From assembly GCA_025056865.1 (NCBI GenBank), contig JANWVO010000015.1, positions 1 through 64,000 of the forward strand: a stretch of DNA of 64,000 nt, written 5' to 3'. The translations under genes were made by a program, and so were the position numbers. Numbering within the stretch: the first letter of the stretch is position 1; the number at the start of each line of letters is the position of its first letter. The DNA comes from Bryobacteraceae bacterium (GTDB lineage: Bacteria; Acidobacteriota; Terriglobia; Bryobacterales; Bryobacteraceae). Positions 26,506 through 35,219 of this stretch are shown here, in pieces. Below the pieces are notes generated by a model that ran no database searches, was not told the DNA's origin, and saw only the letters and a program-made list of their open reading frames with translations.

Positions 26506-27350
26506 TGCAGCCGATGCAGGAGCAGATCGAAGCGCTTTTCGACAACCCGCCGGAGCAGTATCAGCCGGATCACTTCGCCCTGTTCGCTTCTTTCCGGGAT
26601 GCGCTCAACAGGGGGCTCGTCCGCGCAGCGGAGCCCGATGCCGCGGCTCCGTCCGGATGGCGCGTCAATGCGTGGGTCAAGAAGGGCATCCTGCTCGGCT
26701 TCCGCATGGGGACGCTCGTCGATATGTCGATCGATGCCTCGCGGCAGCCATGGTTCGACCGCTCCACGTGGCCCGTGCGGCGCCTGTCGCCTGCCGACGG
26801 CGTCCGCATCGTGCCCGGCGGCTCCTCCATCCGCGACGGCGTCTATCTCGGCCGCGGCGTCACCTGCATGCCGCCCATGTACATCAACACCGGCGCGTGG
26901 GTCGACGAAGGCACCATGGTCGACTCGCACGCCCTCGTGGGCTCCTGCGCGCAGGTGGGCAAACGCTGCCACATCTCTGCGGCGGCGCAGATCGGCGGCG
27001 TGCTCGAGCCGGTCGGAGCCCTGCCGGTCATCATCGAAGACGAAGTGCTCGTCGGCGGCAACTGCGGCGTGTATGAAGGCACTGTCGTCAAGCGCCGCGC
27101 GGTGCTCGGCGCAGGCGTCATTCTCACCCGCTCCACGCCGGTCTACGACCTCGTGCGCGGCGTGATTCACTCCGCCACGGAGGATCAGCCGCTCGTCATT
27201 CCCGAGGAAGCGGTCGTCGTGGCCGGTTCTCGGGCTGTCTCCCGGGGCGTGGGCAAAGACTGGGGCATCTCTCTCTACACGCCCGTCATCGTCAAGTACC
27301 GGGACTCGAAGACCGACGCCCGGCTTCAGCTCGAAGACTTCCTGCGGTAG
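26505..27350 (+). CDS. dapD: Tetrahydrodipicolinate N-succinyltransferase
   Basis: A 281-residue DapD. The N-terminal domain includes WRVNAWVKKGILLGFRMG, and the left-handed beta-helix follows: GVYLGRGVTCMPPMYINTGAWVDEGTMVDSHALVGSCAQVGKRCHISAAAQIGGVLEP, then LVGGNCGVYEGTVVKRRAVLGAGVILT. It succinylates tetrahydrodipicolinate with succinyl-CoA, committing the cell to the succinylase branch of diaminopimelate synthesis. It starts within the dapA stop codon, and its 3' end overlaps the convergent glycosyltransferase gene by 25 bp. Confidence 0.93.
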   Translation: MQPMQEQIEALFDNPPEQYQPDHFALFASFRDALNRGLVRAAEPDAAAPSGWRVNAWVKKGILLGFRMGTLVDMSIDASRQPWFDRSTWPVRRLSPADGVRIVPGGSSIRDGVYLGRGVTCMPPMYINTGAWVDEGTMVDSHALVGSCAQVGKRCHISAAAQIGGVLEPVGALPVIIEDEVLVGGNCGVYEGTVVKRRAVLGAGVILTRSTPVYDLVRGVIHSATEDQPLVIPEEAVVVAGSRAVSRGVGKDWGISLYTPVIVKYRDSKTDARLQLEDFLR

Positions 27351-28396
27351 GCGTCTTCGAGCACGGCCAGAGTCTTCTGCGCGGTCCGCTCCCATGTGAA
27401 CTGCCGCGCCCGCTCCGGGCCGCCTGAAGGCGCCTCTCCGCGCAGCAGCCGCCGCAACGCCCGCAGGATGTCGTCCTCGTCGCGGGGATGGAACAGCAGT
27501 GCGCAGCCGCCTGTCAGCTCCTCGAGCGGTTCGATGGCGCTGCATGCCACCGGAACCCCCGCGGCCATCGCTTCCAGCACCGGCATCCCGAACCCCTCGA
27601 ACAGCGACGGATACACGAAGCCGCGTGCACGGCGGTACAGCTCTAGCAGCTCCTCGCGCGGCGTCCACCCGCGGCACTCGACGGCCTGTTCCAGCCCAAG
27701 CCCGCCGATGGCCTGCCGCACGCGCGCGTCCGCGAATCCGCGCACGCCCGTCAGCACCAGCCGCAGGCCGGGCCATTCCTCCCGCAGCTTCGCGAACACG
27801 CGCAGCAGCCGCTCGTGATTCTTGTGCGGATGCGTGGTGGAAGGATACAGCAGGAAGTCGCCCGGCTCGCGGCGCTGCGCCAGCGCGAAGAATGCGTCCT
27901 CTACGCCGTGCGGCACCACCGCCGCGTCCCTGCCGTAGTAGCGGATCAGATCCCGGCGCGTTGCCTCGCTCACCGCGATCAGCCGCTGTGACCGCATCGC
28001 CGAGGCCCGCAGCAGCAGCCGCCAGAACGGCAGGTCGAACCAGCGGAAGAACTCCGGATGCCGCTTGTGTTGCAGATCATGAAAAACCGTCACCTGCGGC
28101 GCGTCCGCCAGCAGGGGCGCCGTGAAGCCGGGATTCAGAACCACATCGATGCCGTGCCGCCGCAGAACCGCCGGCAGCGCCATCTGCTCGTACAGGATGC
28201 GCCACGGCCGGATGCGCGCCCGCACCGGCTGCACTTCAGCCTGCCGGCCCAGCGCGCCCGTCTCGCGGTTCGTGAAAACGACGATTTCGTGGCCGTGCGG
28301 CAGCCGTTCCAGCGCCGCAACAAGACATCGCAGATATGTTTCCGTGCCTCCCACCCCGCCGGGAATCAGATACAGCGCGTTGATGCCGATGCGCAT
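27326..28396 (-). CDS. Family 4 glycosyltransferase
   Basis: A 356-residue GT-B glycosyltransferase. MRIGINALYLIPGGVGGTETYLRCLVAAL is the N-terminal Gly-rich loop. LLYPSTTHPHKNHERLLRVF and FVYPSLFEGFGMPVLEAMAAGVPVACS (the E-x7-E motif) mark the nucleotide-sugar domain. It transfers a sugar to a surface glycan or lipid precursor on the cytoplasmic side. It is the last gene of a minus-strand cluster with a TPR membrane protein, a DUF2304 protein and two GT2 enzymes. The acceptor is unknown. Confidence 0.88.
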   Translation of the reverse strand: MRIGINALYLIPGGVGGTETYLRCLVAALERLPHGHEIVVFTNRETGALGRQAEVQPVRARIRPWRILYEQMALPAVLRRHGIDVVLNPGFTAPLLADAPQVTVFHDLQHKRHPEFFRWFDLPFWRLLLRASAMRSQRLIAVSEATRRDLIRYYGRDAAVVPHGVEDAFFALAQRREPGDFLLYPSTTHPHKNHERLLRVFAKLREEWPGLRLVLTGVRGFADARVRQAIGGLGLEQAVECRGWTPREELLELYRRARGFVYPSLFEGFGMPVLEAMAAGVPVACSAIEPLEELTGGCALLFHPRDEDDILRALRRLLRGEAPSGGPERARQFTWERTAQKTLAVLEDAYRRKSSS

Positions 28397-28400
28397 GACT

Positions 28401-30131
28401 TCAGCGGGCGCGGCCCAGCGCGGCCAGCGCCGCCTGCCGGCCCTTCATGGCGGCCGTATCGTCCGGCCGGATCCGCAGCGCCTGCTCGTAATCGGCCAGC
28501 GCCGCGGCGGGGTCTCCCCGCAGCAGGTGCACGTTCCCGCGGTACGCCAGGGCGTCGGCATTGTCCGGAGCCAGGCGCAGCGCCTCGTTCAGCGCCTCCA
28601 GCGCCTCTGCAAGGTTGCCCTTCCGCGCCAGGATGCGGCCCAGCGAAACCCAGGCCAGTGGCTGCCGATATTTCTGCGCCGCCTTCAGCTTTTCCACCGC
28701 CTCCTCGGCACGGCCGGCGCATTCCAGCGCATTCGCCCAGTTGACCAGAAGCCGGAAGTCCTGCGGTCCGTACTCGCCCGCCTTCTGATACGCGCTCGCC
28801 GCCTCCGCGCAGCGGCCGTTCTCGTAATACGCGAAAGCAAGCTGGAACCAGGCGCGGCCGTTGCGCGGATTGGCCCGCACGGAGTCCTCCCACATCGCAA
28901 CCGCGCTCGTATACAGCCCCGCGCGCCGCGCGGTCAGCCCTGCCAACAGCGCCAGCGCAAGGGCGATCGCTGCGCCAGCCTTCCAGGAAGGCCGGAGCCG
29001 GCGGAGAAACTCCGCGGCGATCATCGCCAGGCCGGGAAAGCCCAGGTAGAGCCGGCGCTCCGCCATCGCATCCTGAATGGGCACGATCGACGACGTCGGG
29101 GCCAGCAGAACCATCGCAAACACAAATCCGCGCAGCGCAAGCGGCCAGCGGTCCCTCATCCGCCACAGAAGCGCCGCGGTCCCGGCCAGCCCCAGCAGCG
29201 ACAGCCACGTCAGCACGCCCCCGGGCGCTTTCACCACAGGGTACGCATGGTCGAGATTCTGTCCCCACGGCGCGATCACCAGCCTGACGTAGTGCCAGAC
29301 GACCTCGAACTGCGTCAGGAGATAATCCGCCGGCCTGTGCGCCGCCGTGGCGCCGGCCGTGCCCTCCCGCGACAGCGTCAGGAACAGCTTCGCGCCCACT
29401 GCCGTCGCCGCGGCCAGCATGGGAGCGTATAGCCGCCACCGCTTGTACAGCGGCCGCAGGCTCGGCCGGTCGCCCGAAATCACGTCGAACAGAAGGAAGA
29501 CGCCCGCCATGGCCACGCCGGGCTCCTTGCTGAGCGCGCTGAGTCCCACGAGCGCCGTGGCCGCCAGCGCGCGGCCCCATCCGGCCGGCTCCTCCGGCGC
29601 GCACCGCAGGAACACCAGAAACGCTGCATAGGCGAACAGCGCGCACAACACCTCGGAGCGGCTCGAAATGTAGGCGACCGCCTCGGTTTGCAGCGGGTGG
29701 AGAAGGAAAAAACCGGCCCCGGCCAGCGCTGCCATACGGTCTCCGGGGAAGGATCGCCCGTATCGGGCCAGCAGCTCCTCGAGGATCCTCCAGACAAGGA
29801 AGCCGTTGAGCAGGTGGATCAGGACGTTGGTCAGGTGGAAGCTCTGCGGGTTCAGCCCCGCCAGCCGGCTTTCCGCAATCAGGCTGGCCGTCGTGACAAT
29901 GCGCGCCAGCCGGTTCAGCAGAACGCTCCAGTCCGGCTGCGACTGGAGAAAAAAACCCAGATCGAGATCATCAAACAGCAACGGGCCGCCGGCGGCTGGC
30001 AGGTACGCGAGAAAACAGGCCGCGCAGGCAGCCGCGAACATCCAGCGCCACGCGGCCGTGCGCGGCTGCACGGACGCCCCTGCCGCGCTTCCGGAAACCT
30101 GCGCCGCAGGCCGGCTCTTACGCCTTTTCAT
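28401..30131 (-). CDS. TMTC-like membrane protein with TPR repeats
   Basis: A 576-residue protein with about ten membrane helices (residues 30-410) followed by tetratricopeptide repeats (about 430-570: RAWFQLAFAYYENGRCAEAASAYQKAGEYGP, WVSLGRILARKGNLAEALEALNEAL, ADALAYRGNVHLLRGDPAAALADYEQAL). LLFDDLDLGFF and APTSSIVPIQDAMAERRLYLGFPGLAM resemble TMTC/DUF1736 polyprenyl-phosphate-mannose-dependent O-mannosyltransferase-like proteins, with the acidic pair after TM1 expected of a GT-C active site. It may glycosylate exported proteins using a lipid-linked sugar made by the adjacent DPM1-like enzyme. Activity is inferred. Confidence 0.72.
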   Translation of the reverse strand: MKRRKSRPAAQVSGSAAGASVQPRTAAWRWMFAAACAACFLAYLPAAGGPLLFDDLDLGFFLQSQPDWSVLLNRLARIVTTASLIAESRLAGLNPQSFHLTNVLIHLLNGFLVWRILEELLARYGRSFPGDRMAALAGAGFFLLHPLQTEAVAYISSRSEVLCALFAYAAFLVFLRCAPEEPAGWGRALAATALVGLSALSKEPGVAMAGVFLLFDVISGDRPSLRPLYKRWRLYAPMLAAATAVGAKLFLTLSREGTAGATAAHRPADYLLTQFEVVWHYVRLVIAPWGQNLDHAYPVVKAPGGVLTWLSLLGLAGTAALLWRMRDRWPLALRGFVFAMVLLAPTSSIVPIQDAMAERRLYLGFPGLAMIAAEFLRRLRPSWKAGAAIALALALLAGLTARRAGLYTSAVAMWEDSVRANPRNGRAWFQLAFAYYENGRCAEAASAYQKAGEYGPQDFRLLVNWANALECAGRAEEAVEKLKAAQKYRQPLAWVSLGRILARKGNLAEALEALNEALRLAPDNADALAYRGNVHLLRGDPAAALADYEQALRIRPDDTAAMKGRQAALAALGRAR

Positions 30132-30468
30132 CCCTCTCCCTCAGCAGGAATTCCAGAATCGCAACGCGTTGCGTCAGCGTGATATTCATTTCCTTCAGTT
30201 CCGAAACGATCCGGGAAAACCGGTAAAAAACGCCCAGAAATACGATGAGAATCAGCGCCAGCAGCACCAGCGCCGGATCCTGCACGCCCAGGGCGGCGGC
30301 GGCGCGCTCCAGCACCGCGCCGCTGCGCGAGAGCGCCAGCAGCGCCAGGGCCGCTGCCAGCCAGCTCACTGAATACTCCACGCGGATGTGCTCCCGCCGG
30401 ATGGCCCGCAGCACCACCAGCAGCAGCAGGACGCTCAGCAGGGCGAGCAGATCAGGAAGTTGCACCAT
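30118..30468 (-). CDS. DUF2304 family membrane protein
   Basis: About 116 residues from the ATG at 30468, which follows GGAGG at 9 nt. Three hydrophobic segments (LLALLSVLLLLVVLRAI, SVSWLAAALALLALS, ALVLLALILIVFLGVFYRF) precede a short coiled-coil tail (SRIVSELKEMNITLTQRVAILEFLLRERDE). DUF2304 proteins commonly sit beside dolichol-phosphate-mannose-synthase-like GT2 enzymes, as here, and may anchor or regulate them. The start overlaps the end of the GT2 gene, and the stop overlaps the TPR gene start. Confidence 0.75.
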   Translation of the reverse strand: MVQLPDLLALLSVLLLLVVLRAIRREHIRVEYSVSWLAAALALLALSRSGAVLERAAAALGVQDPALVLLALILIVFLGVFYRFSRIVSELKEMNITLTQRVAILEFLLRERDEKA

Positions 30469-31207
30469 CGGGAGGAACCTCCAGCGCGCGCGCCGCCCGG
30501 CGCGCATCGATGCGAAGAATGTTGACGAAGACTCCCAGCAGGACGTGGATGACGTAATACAGCGACCGCAGCGGCGTGATCGTGCTGCGTCCGGCCAGGC
30601 GCGGCCTCACCAGGTAGGGCACTTCGACAAACCGGAACCGGCGGCGCTGCAATACCACCAGCGTTTCGATCTCCGGGTATTCCAGCGGGAAGCTCCGGGC
30701 GAAAACCTCCAGCGCCCGCCGGTTCACCGCCACGAACCCGGACGTCGGGTCCGAAACCGGACGGCCCAGAATGGGGCGCAGAAGCAGCCGGAAGCACTCG
30801 ATCCCCAGCCGCCGCAGAACCGTCGTGTTGTAGCCTCCGGGCGCCCCCTTGCGAACGCCGATCGCCATCTCGCAGCCCGACGCGCGTAATGCCTCCAGCA
30901 GCGCCGGAATGTAGCGCGGATCATGCTGCCCGTCCCCGTCGATGCGCACCACCTCTTCGTAGCCCAGCTCAAAGGCAAGCCGGTAGCCCGCCTGCACGCA
31001 CCCGCCCAGTCCAAGATGGCACGGGAGGCTGAGCACGCGCGCCCCCGCAGCCCGCGCCTGCCACACCGTTCCATCGCTCGAGCCGTCGTCCACCACCAGC
31101 ACGCGGATCCCCGGCAATGTCTGCCGCACCTCGCGCACCACGGCGCCGATGGCCGCTTCTTCATTGAACGCCGGTATCAGCACCAGCGTCCTCTCGGTGC
31201 TCACCAT
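30452..31207 (-). CDS. DPM1-like GT2 glycosyltransferase
   Basis: A 251-residue GT-A glycosyltransferase resembling dolichyl/polyprenyl-phosphate mannose or glucose synthases. LVLIPAFNEEAAIGAVVREV starts the fold, VLVVDDGSSDGTVWQA and VRIDGDGQHDPRYIPALL (DxD) bind the nucleotide sugar and metal, and RRFRFVEVPYLVRPRLAGRSTITPLRSLYYVIHVL is the usual basic C-terminal segment. It probably loads a sugar onto undecaprenyl phosphate at the inner membrane for the adjacent TMTC-like protein. It overlaps its neighbours on both sides. Confidence 0.87.
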   Translation of the reverse strand: MVSTERTLVLIPAFNEEAAIGAVVREVRQTLPGIRVLVVDDGSSDGTVWQARAAGARVLSLPCHLGLGGCVQAGYRLAFELGYEEVVRIDGDGQHDPRYIPALLEALRASGCEMAIGVRKGAPGGYNTTVLRRLGIECFRLLLRPILGRPVSDPTSGFVAVNRRALEVFARSFPLEYPEIETLVVLQRRRFRFVEVPYLVRPRLAGRSTITPLRSLYYVIHVLLGVFVNILRIDARRAARALEVPPDGATS

Positions 31208-32211
31208 GACGCCACCTGCCGCACCGGCATCGAAAACCGCCGCAGGATGGAACGGAACTCGCGGGCTGTGATGCGGCGCTTCCCGGCGATCTCGCGCCGC
31301 TGCCGCAACAGGTCAGGCAGCGACGCCAGCAGGCTCGCATGCGCCTTCAGCACCAGCCACGGCAGCAGCCAGGCGCGCCCGTCCCGGCGCCGGAACTCGG
31401 CGGCCTTGCCGTGTCCGCTTGCCAGATCCACCAGATGCCAGAAGTAGCGTGCCGCCGCCCACAGGAAGCTCGCCGGAATCATTGATGCAGGAAAGACCCG
31501 CATCACCAGCCGCAGGCGGTTTCTCTCCACCAGCCACGCTTTCAGCGCCGACGCCGCTCCCGCGCTGGCCGAATACCGGTGCATCACTCTCGCTTCCGGA
31601 ACAAACACGCATTTCCAGCCCGCCCACTGCCCGCGCAGCCCCAGGTCCGTGTCTTCGCAATAAAGAAAAAAATCCTCGGCGAAAAGTCCAATCTCCCTGA
31701 GCATCGTACCCCGGTACATCGCCGCGCACCCGCTCGGCAGCAGCACCTCGCAGGACTCATGGTGGAAGTGCTCCGGCTCTCCGTGTCCCCGCTGACGGCT
31801 GCTCCCGTCCCAGGCGATGTTCATGCCCGCCGAGTCCAGCCGGTCGGTGCCCGCCAGCAGGATCTTCGGCGCCGCCATGCCCGCCCCCGGCTCCCGCTCC
31901 AGCGCCTCTGCCAGCCTCCGGATGCAGCCCTCTGCGGCAAAGGCGTCGTCATTGATGGCGAAGTAATAATCGGCGGCGCATTCGCGGATGCCCCGGTTGA
32001 TGGCCGCGCCAAAGCCGGCGTTGCACGGCATGCAGACCACGCGAAGACGCGGGTGCGGCGCCAGAAGCTCGCGCGCCTTCCCGCTCCCGCTGTTGTCAAC
32101 CACCACGATGGCGAGATTCTCCCAGTCCTGCTCGAGCAATGACGCGACGCAGTCCTTCAGGTTGGCATCGCAGGCCAGAGACGGAACCACGACGGTGACG
32201 CTGGGCTGCAA
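31201..32211 (-). CDS. GT2 rhamnosyltransferase-like glycosyltransferase
   Basis: About 336 residues. PSVTVVVPSLACDANLKDCV opens the GT-A fold. LAIVVVDNSGSGKARELLA and YYFAINDDAFAAEGCI hold the nucleotide-sugar and acidic metal-binding residues, and FAEDFFLYCEDTDLGLRGQWAGW is a strong GT2 rhamnosyltransferase-type motif. The TTG at 32211 is proposed as the start because TAGAAT lies 6 nt upstream of it; a GTG at 32217 would directly abut that hexamer. It is the first gene of the minus-strand glycosylation cluster. Confidence 0.83.
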   Translation of the reverse strand: MQPSVTVVVPSLACDANLKDCVASLLEQDWENLAIVVVDNSGSGKARELLAPHPRLRVVCMPCNAGFGAAINRGIRECAADYYFAINDDAFAAEGCIRRLAEALEREPGAGMAAPKILLAGTDRLDSAGMNIAWDGSSRQRGHGEPEHFHHESCEVLLPSGCAAMYRGTMLREIGLFAEDFFLYCEDTDLGLRGQWAGWKCVFVPEARVMHRYSASAGAASALKAWLVERNRLRLVMRVFPASMIPASFLWAAARYFWHLVDLASGHGKAAEFRRRDGRAWLLPWLVLKAHASLLASLPDLLRQRREIAGKRRITAREFRSILRRFSMPVRQVASW

Positions 32212-32217
32212 ACCCAC

Positions 32218-32223
32218 ATTCTA
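32218..32223 (-). promoter_or_regulatory. -10-like TAGAAT, 6 nt before GT2 gene
   Basis: TAGAAT on the minus strand is followed by GTGGGT and the TTG at 32211. It would drive the glycosylation cluster and lies back to back with a second TAGAAT serving the divergent gene. Confidence 0.42.
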
Positions 32224-32250
32224 GCGAACATGGTTTCCGCCGCGTTCCAG

Positions 32251-32256
32251 TAGAAT
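32251..32256 (+). promoter_or_regulatory. -10-like TAGAAT, 7 nt before MetE-like gene
   Basis: TAGAAT is followed by 7 nt and the ATG at 32264. The upstream in-frame ATG (32255) overlaps the hexamer. Confidence 0.48.
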
Positions 32257-32263
32257 GGCCGCT

Positions 32264-33262
32264 ATGCCCATCCTGACAACGGTCGTTGGAAGCTACCCGG
32301 TTCCCCACTGGCTGCTGGGCGACTCCTCCCGCACAACCCTCCGGGACGCGGTCATGGTCGTGTTGAAGACCCAGGAGCTCGCTGGCATCGACGTCGTCGC
32401 TGACGGAGAGTTGAACCGCTTCGATCCATCGCATCCCGAGACCAACGGGATGATCGATTACTTCATCTCCCGCATGGATGGCATCCGCACGCGCTTCTCC
32501 CTGGAGGACATCGAAGAGTTCCGCCGCGACTCGGGCCTGGCCTACCGCGCCGATCCCGCAGGCATCGTCATCGGCCCAGTCGGGCCGGGCATCCTCAATC
32601 TGCCGCGGGATTTCGAATTCACGCGCCGCCTCACCGGAAAGCCGCTCAAGTTCACCTGCACCGGGCCGCACATGCTCGCCAGGGTTCTCACAGACCGCTT
32701 CTACGGCTCGCGCCCGGATCTGGCAATGGCCATCGCCGACGTGCTGGCCCGCCAGCTCTCGCTCGTCCACGCCGACGTCATCCAGCTTGACGAGGCCAAC
32801 ATCAGCGGCCACCCGGAAGATGCCGAGTGGGCCCTGCCCGCGCTGAACCGCGTGCTCGACGCCATCCAGGTCACCCGCGCCCTGCACATCTGCTTTGGCA
32901 ACTACGGCGGCCAGACCATCCAGAAAGGCTTCTGGAAGGATCTGATCCCGTTCCTCAACGGGCTTCACGTGGATCACCTCGTGCTTGAATTCGCCCGCCG
33001 CGGCTACGGCGAACTGGAGGCGTTCCGCGACCTGAACCCGGCCATCGGCCTCGGCATCGGCGTCGTCGACATCAAGGACAACGAAGTCGAGTCCCCCTCG
33101 CTCATCGCCCGGCGCATGGAAGAGGCAGCGCGCATCCTCGGCCCGGATCGCATCCATTACGTCCACCCCGACTGCGGATTCTGGATGTTGCAGCGCAGCG
33201 TCGCCGACCGCAAGATGCGCGCCCTCGTCGAGGGGCGCAACCTCTTCGAGGGCCGCGTCTGA
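32264..33262 (+). CDS. MetE C-terminal-like methyltransferase, cobalamin-independent
   Basis: A 332-residue protein equivalent to the C-terminal zinc domain of cobalamin-independent methionine synthase. The zinc ligands are recognisable: RALHICFGNYGG (His-x-Cys), VLEFARRG (Glu) and YVHPDCGFWML (Cys). TTVVGSYPVPHW is the typical start and VIQLDEANISG the homocysteine/substrate segment. Stand-alone domains transfer methyl groups from other donors in some bacteria and archaea, so the donor is uncertain. The ATG at 32264 follows a TAGAAT hexamer at 7 nt; an ATG at 32255 overlaps it. Confidence 0.78.
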   Translation: MPILTTVVGSYPVPHWLLGDSSRTTLRDAVMVVLKTQELAGIDVVADGELNRFDPSHPETNGMIDYFISRMDGIRTRFSLEDIEEFRRDSGLAYRADPAGIVIGPVGPGILNLPRDFEFTRRLTGKPLKFTCTGPHMLARVLTDRFYGSRPDLAMAIADVLARQLSLVHADVIQLDEANISGHPEDAEWALPALNRVLDAIQVTRALHICFGNYGGQTIQKGFWKDLIPFLNGLHVDHLVLEFARRGYGELEAFRDLNPAIGLGIGVVDIKDNEVESPSLIARRMEEAARILGPDRIHYVHPDCGFWMLQRSVADRKMRALVEGRNLFEGRV

Positions 33263-33294
33263 CGCTACACTGAAATCATCCAGCCTGGGGAACC

Positions 33295-34314
33295 ATGCTC
33301 CGCAACATTCTTCTGTCTCTCTGGATTTGCCTCGCCGCCGGCGCCCAGCAACGCCCGGAAGGACGCCATCTGGCGAACCTGAAGAAGCTGACCGATGGGG
33401 GTCAGAACGCCGAAGCCTACTGGTCGCCCGACGGGCGGCGGCTCATCTTCCAGTCCACGCGCCCTCCCTACCAGTGCGATCAGATCTTCATCATGAATGC
33501 GGATGGCTCGGATCAGCGCCTGGTCTCGACAGGGAAGGGAAGAACCACCTGCGGCTACTTCCTGCCGGACAACCGCCACATCGTTTACGCCTCCACGCAC
33601 GAGGACTCGCCCGCCTGTCCGCCTCCGCCGGACCGCAGCAAGGGCTATGTGTGGGGCGTCTTTCCCGGTTACGACATCTACCTGGCGGATGACGCCGGAA
33701 AAATCATCCGCAAATTGACCAATACTCCGGGATATGACGCGGAAGCCACCGTGAATTTCCGCACAAAGACCATCGTCTATACATCGCTCGCCTCTGGCGA
33801 CCTCGAACTGTGGACGATGAAGACCGATGGCTCCGGCAAGAGACAGATCACCCGGCGGGAAGGCTACGACGGCGGAGCCGTCTTCTCGCGGGACGGGAAG
33901 AAGATTGTCTGGCGCGCCACTGCTCCCGACAACGCCCAGGCCATGCAGCGCTACCGAGAACTGCTGAAGGAGAACCTCACCGAGCCGATGCGGATGGAGC
34001 TGTTCATCGCCGATGCCGACGGGCGCAATGTGCGCCAGCTCACGCGCACCGGCTGCGCTGCTTTCGCGCCCACCTTCACGCCGGACGGCCGGCGCGTCAT
34101 CTTTTCTTCCAACCTCCACAACTGCGACGGGCGGAAATTCGAGCTCTACATGATCAACATCGACGGCACGGGCCTGGAGCGCCTGACATTTTTCGACGGT
34201 TTTGTTTCCTTCCCCGAGTTCTCGCCCGACGGCCGGAAGCTCGTGTTCTCCTCGGACTGGCAGGCGAAGAGCCGCTACGAATTCAACATCTGGGTGGCGG
34301 ACTGGGTCGATTGA
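33295..34314 (+). CDS. Exported TolB-like WD40/PD40 beta-propeller protein
   Basis: A 339-residue protein with a signal peptide (MLRNILLSLWICLAAGAQ) and PD40 repeats: GGQNAEAYWSPDGRRLIFQS, FIMNADGSDQRLVST, GYDGGAVFSRDGKKIVWRA, FIADADGRNVRQLTRTGCAAFAPTFTPDGRRVIFSSN and FPEFSPDGRKLVFSSDW. These are TolB-type propeller blades, probably periplasmic, with a binding rather than catalytic role. A TACACT hexamer (33266-33271) and GGGGA before the ATG suggest a short leader. It heads a set of exported sugar-metabolism genes. Confidence 0.8.
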   Translation: MLRNILLSLWICLAAGAQQRPEGRHLANLKKLTDGGQNAEAYWSPDGRRLIFQSTRPPYQCDQIFIMNADGSDQRLVSTGKGRTTCGYFLPDNRHIVYASTHEDSPACPPPPDRSKGYVWGVFPGYDIYLADDAGKIIRKLTNTPGYDAEATVNFRTKTIVYTSLASGDLELWTMKTDGSGKRQITRREGYDGGAVFSRDGKKIVWRATAPDNAQAMQRYRELLKENLTEPMRMELFIADADGRNVRQLTRTGCAAFAPTFTPDGRRVIFSSNLHNCDGRKFELYMINIDGTGLERLTFFDGFVSFPEFSPDGRKLVFSSDWQAKSRYEFNIWVADWVD

Positions 34315-34351
34315 CCGCCGCGCTCTGATAGACTCGGTAGCGCAATCCGCC

Positions 34352-35185
34352 ATGGACAGACGAATCTTTCTTGGCGCCGCGGCGGCCGCATCCGCCGCTG
34401 CCCGGCAACAGCAGCAGAAACCCGGCTGGCGCACCGCGCCGCTCGGCTACTCCGACACGCCCGTCCTTCCCGGCCAGCGCTGGAAGGTTCACGACATCGA
34501 GCGCCCTCGCCCCCCGGTGGTGACGCCCGGCGCGCGCCCCGGCGATCCGCCCTCGGACGCCATCGTGCTGTTCGACGGGCGGGATCTCTCGAAGTGGTAC
34601 CACCTGGGACGCGGCGCCGACCGGGGCAGGGAGCTGCCCGCGCGCTGGAAGGTGGAAAACGGCTATGTCGAATGCGTCGGCGGCACGGGCGATCTCATCA
34701 GCCGCGAGAAGTTCGGCGATGCGCAGTTCCACATCGAATGGGCATCGCCCACGGAAATCGACGGCGACTCGCAGTGGCGCGGCAACTCGGGCATCGTCAT
34801 CATGGGCCGCTACGAAATCCAGGTGCTCGACTCGTGGGAGAACCCCACTTACGCCGACGGCCAGGCCGGAGCCATCTACGGCCAGTGGCCTCCCATGGTC
34901 AACCCTTGCCGCAGGCCCGGCGAGTGGAACGTCTACGACATCTTCTTCGAAGCCCCGCGCTTCGAAAACGGCAGGCTCGCCAGGCCCGCCTTTGTCACCG
35001 TCGTCTTCAACGGCGTGCTCGTCCACCACCACCAGGAGATCATCGGCCAGATGGCCCACCGCACCATCCGGCCCTATGAGCCGCACGGCCCGGAGGAGCC
35101 CCTCGTCTTGCAGGACCATGACACCAAGGTGCGTTACCGCAACATCTGGGCGCGCCGCATCCGCGGCTACGACGTGAAATCCTGA
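34352..35185 (+). CDS. Exported DUF1080 (3-keto-disaccharide hydrolase family) protein
   Basis: A 277-residue protein with a short twin-arginine-like leader (MDRRIFLGAAAAASAAA). The DUF1080 lectin-like fold shows DAIVLFDGRDLSKWYHL (about residues 70-86), RWKVENGYVECVGGTGDLIS, FHIEWASP, GNSGIVIMGRYEIQVLDSWENPTYADGQAGAIYGQ, PGEWNVYDIFFEAPRF and FVTVVFNGVLVHHHQEI. Family members hydrolyse 3-keto-glycosides or bind glycans. Being beside a Gfo/Idh/MocA oxidoreductase supports a role after 3-oxidation of a sugar. Confidence 0.82.
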   Translation: MDRRIFLGAAAAASAAARQQQQKPGWRTAPLGYSDTPVLPGQRWKVHDIERPRPPVVTPGARPGDPPSDAIVLFDGRDLSKWYHLGRGADRGRELPARWKVENGYVECVGGTGDLISREKFGDAQFHIEWASPTEIDGDSQWRGNSGIVIMGRYEIQVLDSWENPTYADGQAGAIYGQWPPMVNPCRRPGEWNVYDIFFEAPRFENGRLARPAFVTVVFNGVLVHHHQEIIGQMAHRTIRPYEPHGPEEPLVLQDHDTKVRYRNIWARRIRGYDVKS

Positions 35186-35205
35186 CGCTGTTCCGCCGCC
35201 GGTGT

Positions 35206-35211
35206 TAGACT
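35206..35211 (+). promoter_or_regulatory. -10-like TAGACT, 8 nt before oxidoreductase gene
   Basis: TAGACT is followed by 8 nt and the ATG at 35220, in the 34-bp gap after the DUF1080 gene. An in-frame GTG (35202) lies just before the hexamer. Confidence 0.38.
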
Positions 35212-35219
35212 CTCCGGAT

